15,111 nucleotides of DNA from JAUVIB01 sp964424545 (GTDB taxonomy: Bacteria; Calditrichota; Calditrichia; Calditrichales; Calditrichaceae). The stretch's first letter is position 1. Each line of letters begins with the position of its first letter. The notes under the pieces are model-generated. The model worked only from the letters and a program-made list of their open reading frames with translations, did not search any database and was not told the DNA's origin. The position numbers and the translations under genes are program-made. Shown here piece after piece: positions 1 to 6,788 of this stretch. The DNA lies in contig CAYRJN010000091.1 of the NCBI GenBank assembly GCA_964424545.1, forward strand, positions 1-15,111, given 5' to 3'.

Positions 1-220
1 ATTAATCATCTATCTAACAAAAAAATCCACAAGAAACCCAGTAGAGCCAAATATTATAAAAAGACATCTATATTAATATTTCGGTTGCACACGAGCAGGA
101 AAATAATTCCTCATAAGTATAAATCGAAGATTTACTTACGCCCTCTTGTACGGAAATATCGTTATGAAAAGCCTATCATTTTTAGTGCTTAACTTGCAAG
201 GCTATATTCAATATATTTTC
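1..220. other. Left-edge non-coding stretch downstream of the peptidase gene
   Basis: No gene is supported here. The only longer plus-strand reading frame begins at about 146 and runs antisense through the peptidase gene, so it is a shadow. Two small AT-rich inverted repeats are visible: TATATT-C-AATATA at 203-215 and AAATC-GAA-GATTT at about 123-135. The first lies just past the peptidase stop codon on the minus strand, but neither has the GC-rich stem and T-run of an intrinsic terminator. Nothing else is recognised. Confidence 0.5.
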
Positions 221-1366
221 TTAGAACTTTTTAAGGATATCTTTTACGGCGTCTTTATGCACCATAAAACTCAGCATTTTCAGTTTAATAAAATCGTCTC
301 TAAAAAAGTAATACCCGGGATACTTACCATAATGGGAGCTCGAGCCCGAATCTTTTATCAGATACCAGTCGTGCCCGTATTTTTTACTGTAACCGACAAG
401 ATGAATACCATGATCATCCGTAGATGTTTTATTATAAAACCTAAATTCTCGCGAACTTTGGTTAATAGCGTCTTGCGGAATATCCCAGGGCACAATAATG
501 GCAATATCTTCCCACCCGTATTTGCCCGGTTCGCTTACGTCCCCGCCGATGGCTACGGAATAACCGCTATTTATAGCCGCTTTAATCCCTTTATAAAAGG
601 CTTCCAGTGGGATATTATAATAGCTGGAATCGTGATCCCAATTATCGGGTACTTTGTATTCTCCCTTTTTATAGAAAGGAATTTTTAGGGTGGACATAAA
701 ATCCACATAATCAGCGCGTTTGATTTTACAAACCTGCCGACTGAATTCGAGAGGCGTATATTCTTTGCCTTCATAAGTAAATTTTTCCGGCGGGGCGCCG
801 ATATATTTATTCATTATTGCTTTAATCTCCGCCAGCGCTACATTTTCATCCCAATAATTATTCTTTTTAATGAATTTCAAATAGTTATTCATCTCTTTGA
901 ACATCGGACCGTGGTTATGTTTGGTGGCGCCGTTGATTAATCCCGTATAAGCTTCAAGCGGCACACATCCGTATTGCTGCATCCTTTTTAGTACGCTGCT
1001 TTGTTCGGCTCCTTCTCCGAATTCGGAATCCCCTTTTTCCTTCACAAAACGTTTTACTTTTTCCACATACTCCCAATAGGCAAAATACATCTCCGCCAAT
1101 TTAATTTTCTTCTTATACAAACGATATATTTCCGATTCGATAAACGATGTGCCGGAATAGGACCAGCATGTTCCCGTAGTATCCTGACGAACGGGATCAA
1201 AATGAAATACGGTTTTAAAATCGTCCAATTTCGGTTTTTTAACCTTAGAAAAATCAGCCGTCAGAATTGTTCGCTCTTTGTTCCAGATAAACTTCTTTTC
1301 ATATTTTGCCGGCGATTGCGATAGGGCGTAAGTAACCGACAACAAAAAGATCATAAGCGTTTTCAT
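221..1366 (-). CDS. Secreted papain-fold (C1, bleomycin hydrolase/PepC-like) cysteine peptidase
   Basis: A 381-residue protein with an N-terminal signal peptide: a Lys at residue 2, a hydrophobic run at 4-15 and a likely cut after ALS-16. The active-site block reads QDTTGTCWSY at 61-70. Gln61 and Cys67 are six residues apart, as in the papain oxyanion Gln and nucleophile. The histidine block DDHGIHLVGY (317-326) puts His319 where the catalytic His belongs. The third position, Asn in papain (NSWG), is Asp339 here (KDSG, 338-341), and the usual Trp is gone. The long insert between Cys and His and the C-terminal VHKDAV segment suggest the C1B branch, but at 381 residues it is shorter than cytosolic PepC and is exported, so a periplasmic or extracellular peptidase is likely. 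The start at 1366 follows a strong AAAGGAGGTG site. It is transcribed alone, divergent from the cNMP operon. Substrate unknown; family assignment firm, activity inferred. Confidence 0.85.
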   Translation of the reverse strand: MKTLMIFLLSVTYALSQSPAKYEKKFIWNKERTILTADFSKVKKPKLDDFKTVFHFDPVRQDTTGTCWSYSGTSFIESEIYRLYKKKIKLAEMYFAYWEYVEKVKRFVKEKGDSEFGEGAEQSSVLKRMQQYGCVPLEAYTGLINGATKHNHGPMFKEMNNYLKFIKKNNYWDENVALAEIKAIMNKYIGAPPEKFTYEGKEYTPLEFSRQVCKIKRADYVDFMSTLKIPFYKKGEYKVPDNWDHDSSYYNIPLEAFYKGIKAAINSGYSVAIGGDVSEPGKYGWEDIAIIVPWDIPQDAINQSSREFRFYNKTSTDDHGIHLVGYSKKYGHDWYLIKDSGSSSHYGKYPGYYFFRDDFIKLKMLSFMVHKDAVKDILKKF

Positions 1367-1467
1367 TTTACACCTCCTTTATTGTTTTAACTTTATTAAT
1401 TAATTGTATCGGTATTTCAAAAAAAGCGATAAGACGGCAATTGATATTCATAGTAAAGATTCTATCC

Positions 1468-1496
1468 CATATAAAAGACAATAATAAAACATGCAA
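1468..1496 (-). promoter_or_regulatory. Candidate sigma70-type promoter for the C1 peptidase gene
   Basis: On the minus strand TTGCAT (1491-1496) is followed after 17 nt by TATATG (1468-1473). This would start transcription near 1461 and leave a leader of about 95 nt before the ATG at 1366. The surrounding DNA is very AT-rich, so chance matches are likely. The fit is moderate and based on sequence alone. Confidence 0.3.
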
Positions 1497-1580
1497 ACAT
1501 ATAATTTGACGAATAAACGCGCTATACCGCAAAAACTTAAGCATAATCACGTTAATTTCAAATTAATATTTTATAAATTT

Positions 1581-1609
1581 TTGCCAATTAATATTATTCA
1601 AATTATATT
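1581..1609 (+). promoter_or_regulatory. Candidate sigma70-type promoter for the cNMP/AI-2E operon
   Basis: TTGCCA (1581-1586) and TATATT (1604-1609) are separated by exactly 17 nt. The predicted start near 1616 gives a leader of about 40 nt to the ATG at 1657. The rest of the 290-nt gap between the two divergent genes (1367-1656) is AT-rich with no further recognisable element. Confidence 0.4.
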
Positions 1610-1656
1610 CAAGCAGTTTATGTAATTTAGTGTCCGCTTTGCATAGGAGAGATTTT

Positions 1657-2193
1657 ATGGATAATGTCAGTAGTTTTTGGAGTAATATTTTCAAAAAAGA
1701 GAAAAAAGAACATTATAATATTTATAAAGTTTTAAAAAACGTGCCTCTTTTTCAGGATTTGGATAGAGGAGAATTAAAATCAGTAGAAAGAATTTTACAT
1801 CACCGCGAATATGATGCCGACGAAATTATAATTAAAGAGGGTGATATCGGTTTGGGAATGTATATCATCGAATCCGGCATGGTTTACATCACAGCCGGAA
1901 AAGAAAACAAATTACTCGCCGTATTAAGTAAGGGCGATTTTTTCGGCGAGATTGCCTTGCTGCTGGAGATGCCGCGTACCGCCAATGCCATCGCCCACAA
2001 GCCGACAAAGCTGCTCGGTTTTTTTGAACCGGAACTTATGGATTTACTGGAAAAACACCCTAAAACCGGTAATAAAATACTATTTCGCCTTGCCTCAATG
2101 ATCGCCGAAAGGCTGCGTCAGGGGACGTTGGAAAACCGCGAATTACGCTTAAAATTAGAAGAGTTAGAAAAAAAAGATAAGACAGAGGAGTAA
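1657..2193 (+). CDS. Single-domain cyclic-nucleotide-binding (Crp-type cNMP) protein without DNA-binding domain
   Basis: A 178-residue soluble protein. A cNMP-binding beta-barrel spans roughly residues 25-145. The phosphate-binding cassette is intact: GDFFGEIALLLEMPRTA (93-109), with Glu98 and Arg107 in the positions that contact the ribose and cyclic phosphate. No winged helix follows. The chain ends in a charged, helical, coiled-coil-like tail (about 150-178), so it is not a Crp/Fnr transcription factor and more likely acts through protein contact. The start is set at ATG 1657 because AGGAGAG (1645-1651) lies 5 nt before it; an in-frame GTG at 1630 would place that site inside the gene. Its TAA ends 1 nt before the permease ATG, so the two are probably translated in a coupled way. 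Whether the ligand is cAMP, cGMP or another nucleotide cannot be read from the sequence. Confidence 0.85.
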   Translation: MDNVSSFWSNIFKKEKKEHYNIYKVLKNVPLFQDLDRGELKSVERILHHREYDADEIIIKEGDIGLGMYIIESGMVYITAGKENKLLAVLSKGDFFGEIALLLEMPRTANAIAHKPTKLLGFFEPELMDLLEKHPKTGNKILFRLASMIAERLRQGTLENRELRLKLEELEKKDKTEE

Positions 2194-2194
2194 T

Positions 2195-3238
2195 ATGAGA
2201 ACGGATTTTAACCAGTCTATAAGTTTTAGATTAACCATAGGCATCGTAATCTTTATTTTAGCCGCTTTGGGAATATACCTAATCCGTTCTACCATTATTA
2301 TATTAATCATTTCCATGCTCATTGCTTATATTCTTGATCCCATTGCCAGTTATTTTGAATATAGGGGTTTAAGCCGCACGCAAGCGACTCTTGCCGTTTT
2401 CACCATTTTCGGCTTTTTAATTGCGGTTCTTATCTATTTTATCGTTCCTGTTATCATTGATCAGATTACGAATGTTCAAAATTTACTTAGTGATAATTCT
2501 GCCGTAAATTCTCTTGATCAGTTTGAAAAACTGATTAAAAAAAGGTTTCCGTTTCTCGCAGCCATTCCCATTGATATTTCCAACGAATTGAATAAAATAA
2601 TAATCGGATTTACCAATTCCGCTTTATCAATTATCATGGATCTATTTTCAATTATTACCACTTTTATTATCATCCCTTTCGCGGTCTTTTTTATTCTTAA
2701 AGACGGACTTAAACTAAAGAAAGGCTTTATTCGTCTGATACCTAATAAATATTTTGAGATGTCATTGAATATTATGCACAAAACGGATCAGCAGCTCGGC
2801 GGTTTTTTAAGGGGACAATTTATAGACGCCACCATAATCGGAATCTTAGCAACCATTGCGTTATGGATTCTCGGCGTTGATTACTTTGCATTGATCGGCG
2901 TTTTTGCCGGCCTAACAAATTTAATCCCTTATGTAGGTCCGTTAATGGGCGCAGTGGCGGCATTAACGGTTGTTATCATAAAAGGAGGCGGCACAACTCT
3001 GATTATTCTCGTTGCGGTCGCTTTTGCTCTTATACAACTTACGGATAATGTATTGGTGCAGCCGCTTGTTGTGGCGAAAAATGTTGATCTGCATCCCTTA
3101 ACCGTTCTGCTGGTTGTAATTATCGGGGGACAATTTTTCGGAATCCTTGGAATGTTGTTGGCCGTGCCGGCCGTTTCGATCATTAAAGTCCTCGGAATCG
3201 AACTTTATAAAGGCATAAAACGATACAATTTGATATAA
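2195..3238 (+). CDS. AI-2E family transporter (PF01594-type membrane permease)
   Basis: A 347-residue polytopic inner-membrane protein. Hydrophobic helices lie at about 13-30, 32-50, 66-88, 146-168, 210-227, 230-262, 268-285 and 302-335, with a polar stretch at about 90-140. Family hallmarks are visible: LRGQFIDATIIG (205-216), FAGLTNLIPYVGPLMG (237-252) and DNVLVQPLVV (284-293), followed by the Gly-rich last helices ending GMLLAVPAVS. Characterised members export the AI-2 signal or act as Na+/H+ antiporters, so the substrate here is open. The RBS AGAGGAG (2184-2190) overlaps the end of the upstream cNMP gene, and only 1 nt separates the stop of that gene from this ATG. This suggests a fixed stoichiometry of nucleotide sensor and permease. 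The length is typical of the family. Confidence 0.9.
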   Translation: MRTDFNQSISFRLTIGIVIFILAALGIYLIRSTIIILIISMLIAYILDPIASYFEYRGLSRTQATLAVFTIFGFLIAVLIYFIVPVIIDQITNVQNLLSDNSAVNSLDQFEKLIKKRFPFLAAIPIDISNELNKIIIGFTNSALSIIMDLFSIITTFIIIPFAVFFILKDGLKLKKGFIRLIPNKYFEMSLNIMHKTDQQLGGFLRGQFIDATIIGILATIALWILGVDYFALIGVFAGLTNLIPYVGPLMGAVAALTVVIIKGGGTTLIILVAVAFALIQLTDNVLVQPLVVAKNVDLHPLTVLLVVIIGGQFFGILGMLLAVPAVSIIKVLGIELYKGIKRYNLI

Positions 3239-3250
3239 GAGGGAAACAGT

Positions 3251-4006
3251 ATGCATTGGACGGAAGAATTTTTTGACGAATATTATCTAAAATCCAACGA
3301 TACGTTAACGGATGAAAATCATACGAAAAAAGAAATTGATTTTATCCTTAAAAAAATCAATCCCAAAAAAAATGCGGCCATTCTCGACTTAGCCTGCGGT
3401 TACGGAAGACACAGTATTGAATTGGCTAAAAGGGGATTTACAAATGTAACCGGCAGCGACTTTAAACTCCCCTTCATCGAAATTGCCCGTAAAAATGCCG
3501 AAAAGATGGAAATAAAGCCGGAATTTAAGCAGGAAAATATGCTGGATTTCGACGGCGACCGACAATACGATCTTATTTATAACCTTTTTTCTTCGCTCTT
3601 TTATTTTAATGATAAACACAACTTAAGTATCATCGGTCATGTTTTTAAGGCTTTGAAGGAGAACGGTTATTTTGTTATCGACTATTTTAATCCGTTTTCT
3701 TTTCTAAAGAAAGATATCAAACGACACTGGTTTATCACTGCGGATGAAACCATAATTTTGGAAAAATATGCTCACAATCCCGTTTCCGGAATGATCTCCT
3801 TTGAACGTTTAATTATCACCCCGGATGGCCAACGTGTTAAACGGATGTATCATCTACGCGATTATTCGGTTGCCGAGTTACGTTATCATTTTGAAAATAC
3901 GGGTTTTGAAATTATTGATGTTTGCGGCGATTTTGAAGGCAATAAATATGGCCTTGATTCGCCGCGCCAGATTTTTGTTCTGCTTAAACCAAAAAGAAAG
4001 AGTTAA
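3251..4006 (+). CDS. Class I SAM-dependent methyltransferase of unknown substrate
   Basis: A 251-residue soluble Rossmann-fold protein. Motif I is ILDLACGYGRHS (44-55), the glycine-rich SAM-binding loop. Asp70 ends the second strand (VTGSD) and would bind the ribose hydroxyls. DLIYNLFSSLFYF (107-119) occupies the motif IV region, and a C-terminal substrate-side half ends SPRQIFVLLK. It resembles the small-molecule or unassigned Methyltransf_25/11 type more than rRNA or DNA enzymes; no NPPY-type motif is seen. Upstream AAGAGGG lies about 8 nt before ATG 3251. It is third in the operon, 12 nt after the permease gene and 2 nt before the small membrane protein gene. Substrate not recognised. Confidence 0.82.
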   Translation: MHWTEEFFDEYYLKSNDTLTDENHTKKEIDFILKKINPKKNAAILDLACGYGRHSIELAKRGFTNVTGSDFKLPFIEIARKNAEKMEIKPEFKQENMLDFDGDRQYDLIYNLFSSLFYFNDKHNLSIIGHVFKALKENGYFVIDYFNPFSFLKKDIKRHWFITADETIILEKYAHNPVSGMISFERLIITPDGQRVKRMYHLRDYSVAELRYHFENTGFEIIDVCGDFEGNKYGLDSPRQIFVLLKPKRKS

Positions 4007-4008
4007 TT

Positions 4009-4407
4009 ATGGACAAACGACAAAAAGAGATGCTCAGCCAGATGGCGCCTGTTTTCGGTTTTATCGTCACCATGTTCATCAGCGAAGCGTTCAGCTGGAT
4101 GCCGGCCACAAAAACACTATGGGCAACGGCGGTCAGTTTATTGATTTATTTTATTATGGTTGCGGATTTACGTGAACGTTCCAAAGGAATTGTATCAATA
4201 AAAAAAATGAATTTTTTCAGCGGTATTTTAAGCATTATGTTCATTTTAATTTTTGCCAGCGCTTTTTTGGATTGGAACAGAGTTTTACCTCAATTCCAAA
4301 GGCTGGCAATCATTTATCTGATTTTATTAATTTATTTTGTAATTCTATTCAGGGCTATGAGGATATATCTTGAATATCTTGAGCTTGTAAAACGAAAAGG
4401 AAAATAA
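4009..4407 (+). CDS. Small membrane protein with four predicted helices, unknown function
   Basis: I do not recognise a family. The 132-residue product has four hydrophobic segments at about 13-30, 36-52, 68-88 and 98-118. A basic loop between helices 2 and 3 (LRERSKG and KK, 54-66) and a basic tail (KRKGK, 128-132) would both face the cytoplasm by the positive-inside rule, as would the N-terminus. The ATG at 4009 lies 2 nt after the methyltransferase stop, with a weak GAAAGAG ribosome site inside that gene's end. It is the last gene before a strong terminator. Its place in the operon argues that it is expressed, but its role is unknown. Confidence 0.7.
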   Translation: MDKRQKEMLSQMAPVFGFIVTMFISEAFSWMPATKTLWATAVSLLIYFIMVADLRERSKGIVSIKKMNFFSGILSIMFILIFASAFLDWNRVLPQFQRLAIIYLILLIYFVILFRAMRIYLEYLELVKRKGK

Positions 4408-4419
4408 AGGTATAAACAA

Positions 4420-4447
4420 AAAAAAGCCCGTTAAAACGGGCTTTTTT
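4420..4447. terminator. Bidirectional intrinsic terminator between the cNMP operon and rpoZ
   Basis: A perfect 11-bp stem (4420-4430 with 4437-4447) has a GCCCG/CGGGC core and a 6-nt loop, flanked by an A-run on the left and a T-run on the right. It therefore works on both strands. It serves the plus-strand operon ending at 4407 and the minus-strand operon ending at 4446. The right arm overlaps the rpoZ-like stop codon by 2 nt. Confidence 0.9.
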
Positions 4448-4730
4448 ATTCTTCGCGATAGACAGGTTTTACCTTGCCCTCAAAAAACTCTTCCTGAGCG
4501 ATTACAGTGGGATTGATTTCCCTTTCAAACTTCATTTCCTGCATTAATTCTCGGTCGTAAATATCGACTTCATCATATAAATCGACATCATCAAAAACTT
4601 CATTTTCACGTCTTTTTTTATTCCGTTCATCATTTATTTCACGCGCCCTGCTGGCAATTACAAGACACATCTCATAAACATTAACATTTCTTTTCTTTAA
4701 GCGACGCATGTCTAATGTTTGAATTGACAT
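4446..4730 (-). CDS. rpoZ: DNA-directed RNA polymerase omega subunit (RpoZ/RPB6 type)
   Basis: A 94-residue protein with the two conserved omega segments. NVNVYEMCLVIASRAREIND (15-34) matches the helix that packs on beta-prime, and NPTVIAQEEFFEGKV (73-87) matches the second conserved block. Omega helps beta-prime fold and assembly. Between the blocks lies a charged, largely acidic stretch (about 37-70, including DDVDLYDEVDIYD at 47-59) that is longer than the linker in E. coli omega. This fits the longer omega proteins of Bacteroidota and relatives. The start ATG at 4730 follows GGGAGG. It is last in the thyX-trx-pyk-rpoZ operon, 76 nt downstream of pyk, and ends at the shared terminator. Confidence 0.82.
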   Translation of the reverse strand: MSIQTLDMRRLKKRNVNVYEMCLVIASRAREINDERNKKRRENEVFDDVDLYDEVDIYDRELMQEMKFEREINPTVIAQEEFFEGKVKPVYREE

Positions 4731-4806
4731 TAATCCTCCCTTGATTAACTAAAAAGCTTTGCAATTTAGGTTTTTTAAGCTCTATTGTCAAATAAATATA
4801 AAAACA

Positions 4807-6222
4807 TTATACAACCTCATGCAAACGCAAAAGATTTGTTCCCCCCACGTTCATGGAAAAACCGGCAATAATAACAATCTTATCGCCTTTTTTAACCAGT
4901 TTATGAGACTTTAAAAAGTTTTCAAGTTCCTTTAGATTGCTTTCAATCTTTATTTTCCTGTCTAAATATAACGGCAAAGCGCCCCAAATCAAAGGTAATC
5001 TCGATAATGTATTTTTGTGCGTTGTTAAGGCAACGATGGGAATTTGCGGACGTAATTTCGACATCTCTTTGGCTGTATAGCCGCTTTCACTGAATACGAC
5101 AATAAGTTTAGCGGAAATATCCACGGCGCTGTGATAGGCGGCGTCACAAATTGAACGGGAAAAAGAAACCGTTTCATGTCTGTCTGGGTCGCTGTGTTTC
5201 AGACGAAAATATTTTGTATGCGCTTCGGCTTCCCGTACGATCGAATCCATCATCTGAACCGCTTCGAGAGGATATTTCCCGAAAGCCGTTTCACCGGAGA
5301 GCATCACCGCGTCCGTACCGTCAAAAACAGCATTGGCTACATCCGTAGCCTCTGCTCTTGTTGGCGTGGGATTGACAATCATGGAATCCAACATTTGCGT
5401 AGCCGTTATTACCGGAACGCTTTTCTTTTGGCACAATTCAATGATGCGCTTTTGTACCACGGGAACTTTTTGTGTAGATATTTCAACGCCGAGGTCGCCG
5501 CGGGCAACCATCACCACATCAGTCGCCTCGACGATAGCTTCAAGATTATCCAGAGCTTCGGGCTTTTCCAGTTTTGCCACCACGGGAATTTTTTTATCGC
5601 CGATAATTTTTTTTATTTCATAAATGCTGTCCGCGTCCCGCACAAACGAGAGGGCAACATAATCGACATCATGGGCAATGCCAAACGACAGATCCTCTCT
5701 GTCTTTGGCCGTCAAAGAGGGCTCGGAAATCTTAACACCGGGCAAATTAACGCCCTTATGATCATAAAGCGGGCCCCCGACTATCACCCTGCATTTTACA
5801 TCCGTTTCGTTTTTACCAATAACTTTGAGTTTAATTAAACCGTCGTTTATCAGGATATTGTCATCAATCTCTACATCATTGGGCAAATTTTTATAGGATG
5901 TGCCGACCTCTTCGGCATTGCCTTCTATTTTGCGTGTGGTTATAATAAATTCAGCGCCTGTTTTAAGGGCAATCGGCGGATTTTTAAATTTACCGACACG
6001 GATTTTCGGCCCTTGTAAATCTTGTAAAATGCTAATCGGTTTGCCGAGTTTTTCAGAAAGTTTACGGATCAATTTAATGCTTTTCAGATGATCTTCATGT
6101 GTTCCGTGCGAAAAATTCAAACGAGCCACATCCAAGCCGCTTTTAATTAATTTGATCAGCATTTCTTCCGACTGCGACGTAGGACCGATTGTACAAACAA
6201 TTTTTGCTTTTCGTGTTGACAT
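4807..6222 (-). CDS. pyk: Pyruvate kinase
   Basis: A 471-residue glycolytic enzyme that converts phosphoenolpyruvate and ADP to pyruvate and ATP; the length is typical of bacterial PykF/PykA. Visible motifs: KIVCTIGP near the N-terminus, ARLNFSHG (33-40), the catalytic VVAKLEKPEAL (214-224, Lys217 and Glu219), ARGDLG (240-245) for Mg2+/PEP, TATQML (273-278) and the DAVMLSGETAFG stretch (304-315). A regulatory C-terminal domain follows. QGPKIR (70-75) carries Lys where K+-dependent enzymes have Glu, which suggests a K+-independent enzyme. The start is placed at ATG 6222 because AAAGGGG (6231-6237) sits 8 nt upstream. An in-frame GTG at 6231 overlaps that site and is less likely. It follows the thioredoxin-like gene by 43 nt in the same operon. 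Confidence 0.96.
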   Translation of the reverse strand: MSTRKAKIVCTIGPTSQSEEMLIKLIKSGLDVARLNFSHGTHEDHLKSIKLIRKLSEKLGKPISILQDLQGPKIRVGKFKNPPIALKTGAEFIITTRKIEGNAEEVGTSYKNLPNDVEIDDNILINDGLIKLKVIGKNETDVKCRVIVGGPLYDHKGVNLPGVKISEPSLTAKDREDLSFGIAHDVDYVALSFVRDADSIYEIKKIIGDKKIPVVAKLEKPEALDNLEAIVEATDVVMVARGDLGVEISTQKVPVVQKRIIELCQKKSVPVITATQMLDSMIVNPTPTRAEATDVANAVFDGTDAVMLSGETAFGKYPLEAVQMMDSIVREAEAHTKYFRLKHSDPDRHETVSFSRSICDAAYHSAVDISAKLIVVFSESGYTAKEMSKLRPQIPIVALTTHKNTLSRLPLIWGALPLYLDRKIKIESNLKELENFLKSHKLVKKGDKIVIIAGFSMNVGGTNLLRLHEVV

Positions 6223-6265
6223 TATTGTCACCCCTTTATTAAAGCGTTCGCTTTTATTTCCGATT

Positions 6266-6766
6266 CTATTTTTTGGTCCATTCTTTTAAAAATGCAAATA
6301 CTTTATCTTTATCATGCGCTTTACCTTTTTCCAATTTACCCGTATTCTGCGAATGTAGAAACGTTCCGTCGCTCTCTAAAACAAAAAGATGCGGGTATCC
6401 CGGAATTTGCGGATACTGAGCCAAAAATTTTTCGTTTTTATTTTCTTTACTGTAGTTTATTTTTACAACAATATAATGATCATATAAAAATTTATTCAAA
6501 TCGGGATTTTGTTCATAAAGCCGATCAAGTTTAAAACACCAGCTGCACCAATCGCCTCCCACATCGAGAAGTATACGCTTATTGGTTTTGGTCGCTTCGG
6601 CAACGGCATCTTGCAAATCTTTAAAAGGATTGCGGTTGGAATCAAACTTTGTAACCGCAACATAGCCCGCTTCTTTTTCTTTTTTATCGCCGTTGCAACC
6701 ATAAAGAGATAACAACAGTATGGCAAACAGTATATTATAAAGAATCGGACGTTTAAAATATAACAT
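6266..6766 (-). CDS. Thioredoxin-fold lipoprotein (Thioredoxin_7/DsbD-gamma-like)
   Basis: A 166-residue exported protein. A basic N-terminus and hydrophobic run (7-21) lead to the lipobox LYGC, with Cys24 as the likely lipidated residue. The Tyr at -2 is unusual. After a charged linker, a thioredoxin fold begins near residue 45. GGDWCSWC (70-77) holds the redox pair Cys74 and Cys77, and GYPHLFVL (123-130) supplies the cis-Pro125. It most resembles envelope thioredoxins of the DsbD C-terminal/Thioredoxin_7 type that move electrons to or from periplasmic disulfides. The partner is not identified in this window. The ATG at 6766 follows AAGGAA at good spacing. It lies 22 nt after thyX and 43 nt before pyk. 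Its place between cytosolic metabolic genes gives no clear hint of role. Confidence 0.85.
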   Translation of the reverse strand: MLYFKRPILYNILFAILLLSLYGCNGDKKEKEAGYVAVTKFDSNRNPFKDLQDAVAEATKTNKRILLDVGGDWCSWCFKLDRLYEQNPDLNKFLYDHYIVVKINYSKENKNEKFLAQYPQIPGYPHLFVLESDGTFLHSQNTGKLEKGKAHDKDKVFAFLKEWTKK

Positions 6767-6788
6767 AACAATTCCTTCCCATTATATT

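Noticed and set aside
203..215. TATATT-C-AATATA as a terminator of the peptidase gene
   Set aside because: The stem is only A/T with a one-base centre and is too weak for intrinsic termination.
146..688. 180-residue plus-strand reading frame
   Set aside because: It lies antisense to the well-supported C1 peptidase gene, has no family features, and has no good ribosome site.
1368..1550. 60-residue minus-strand reading frame upstream of the peptidase
   Set aside because: AT-rich intergenic DNA; no recognisable domain, and it contains the candidate peptidase promoter.
1630..1656. GTG start extending the cNMP protein by nine residues
   Set aside because: The AGGAGAG ribosome site would fall inside the gene; ATG 1657 is correctly spaced from it.
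5176..5838. 220-residue plus-strand reading frame
   Set aside because: It is antisense to pyruvate kinase, whose motifs are complete; the product is low-complexity in character and unlike any family.
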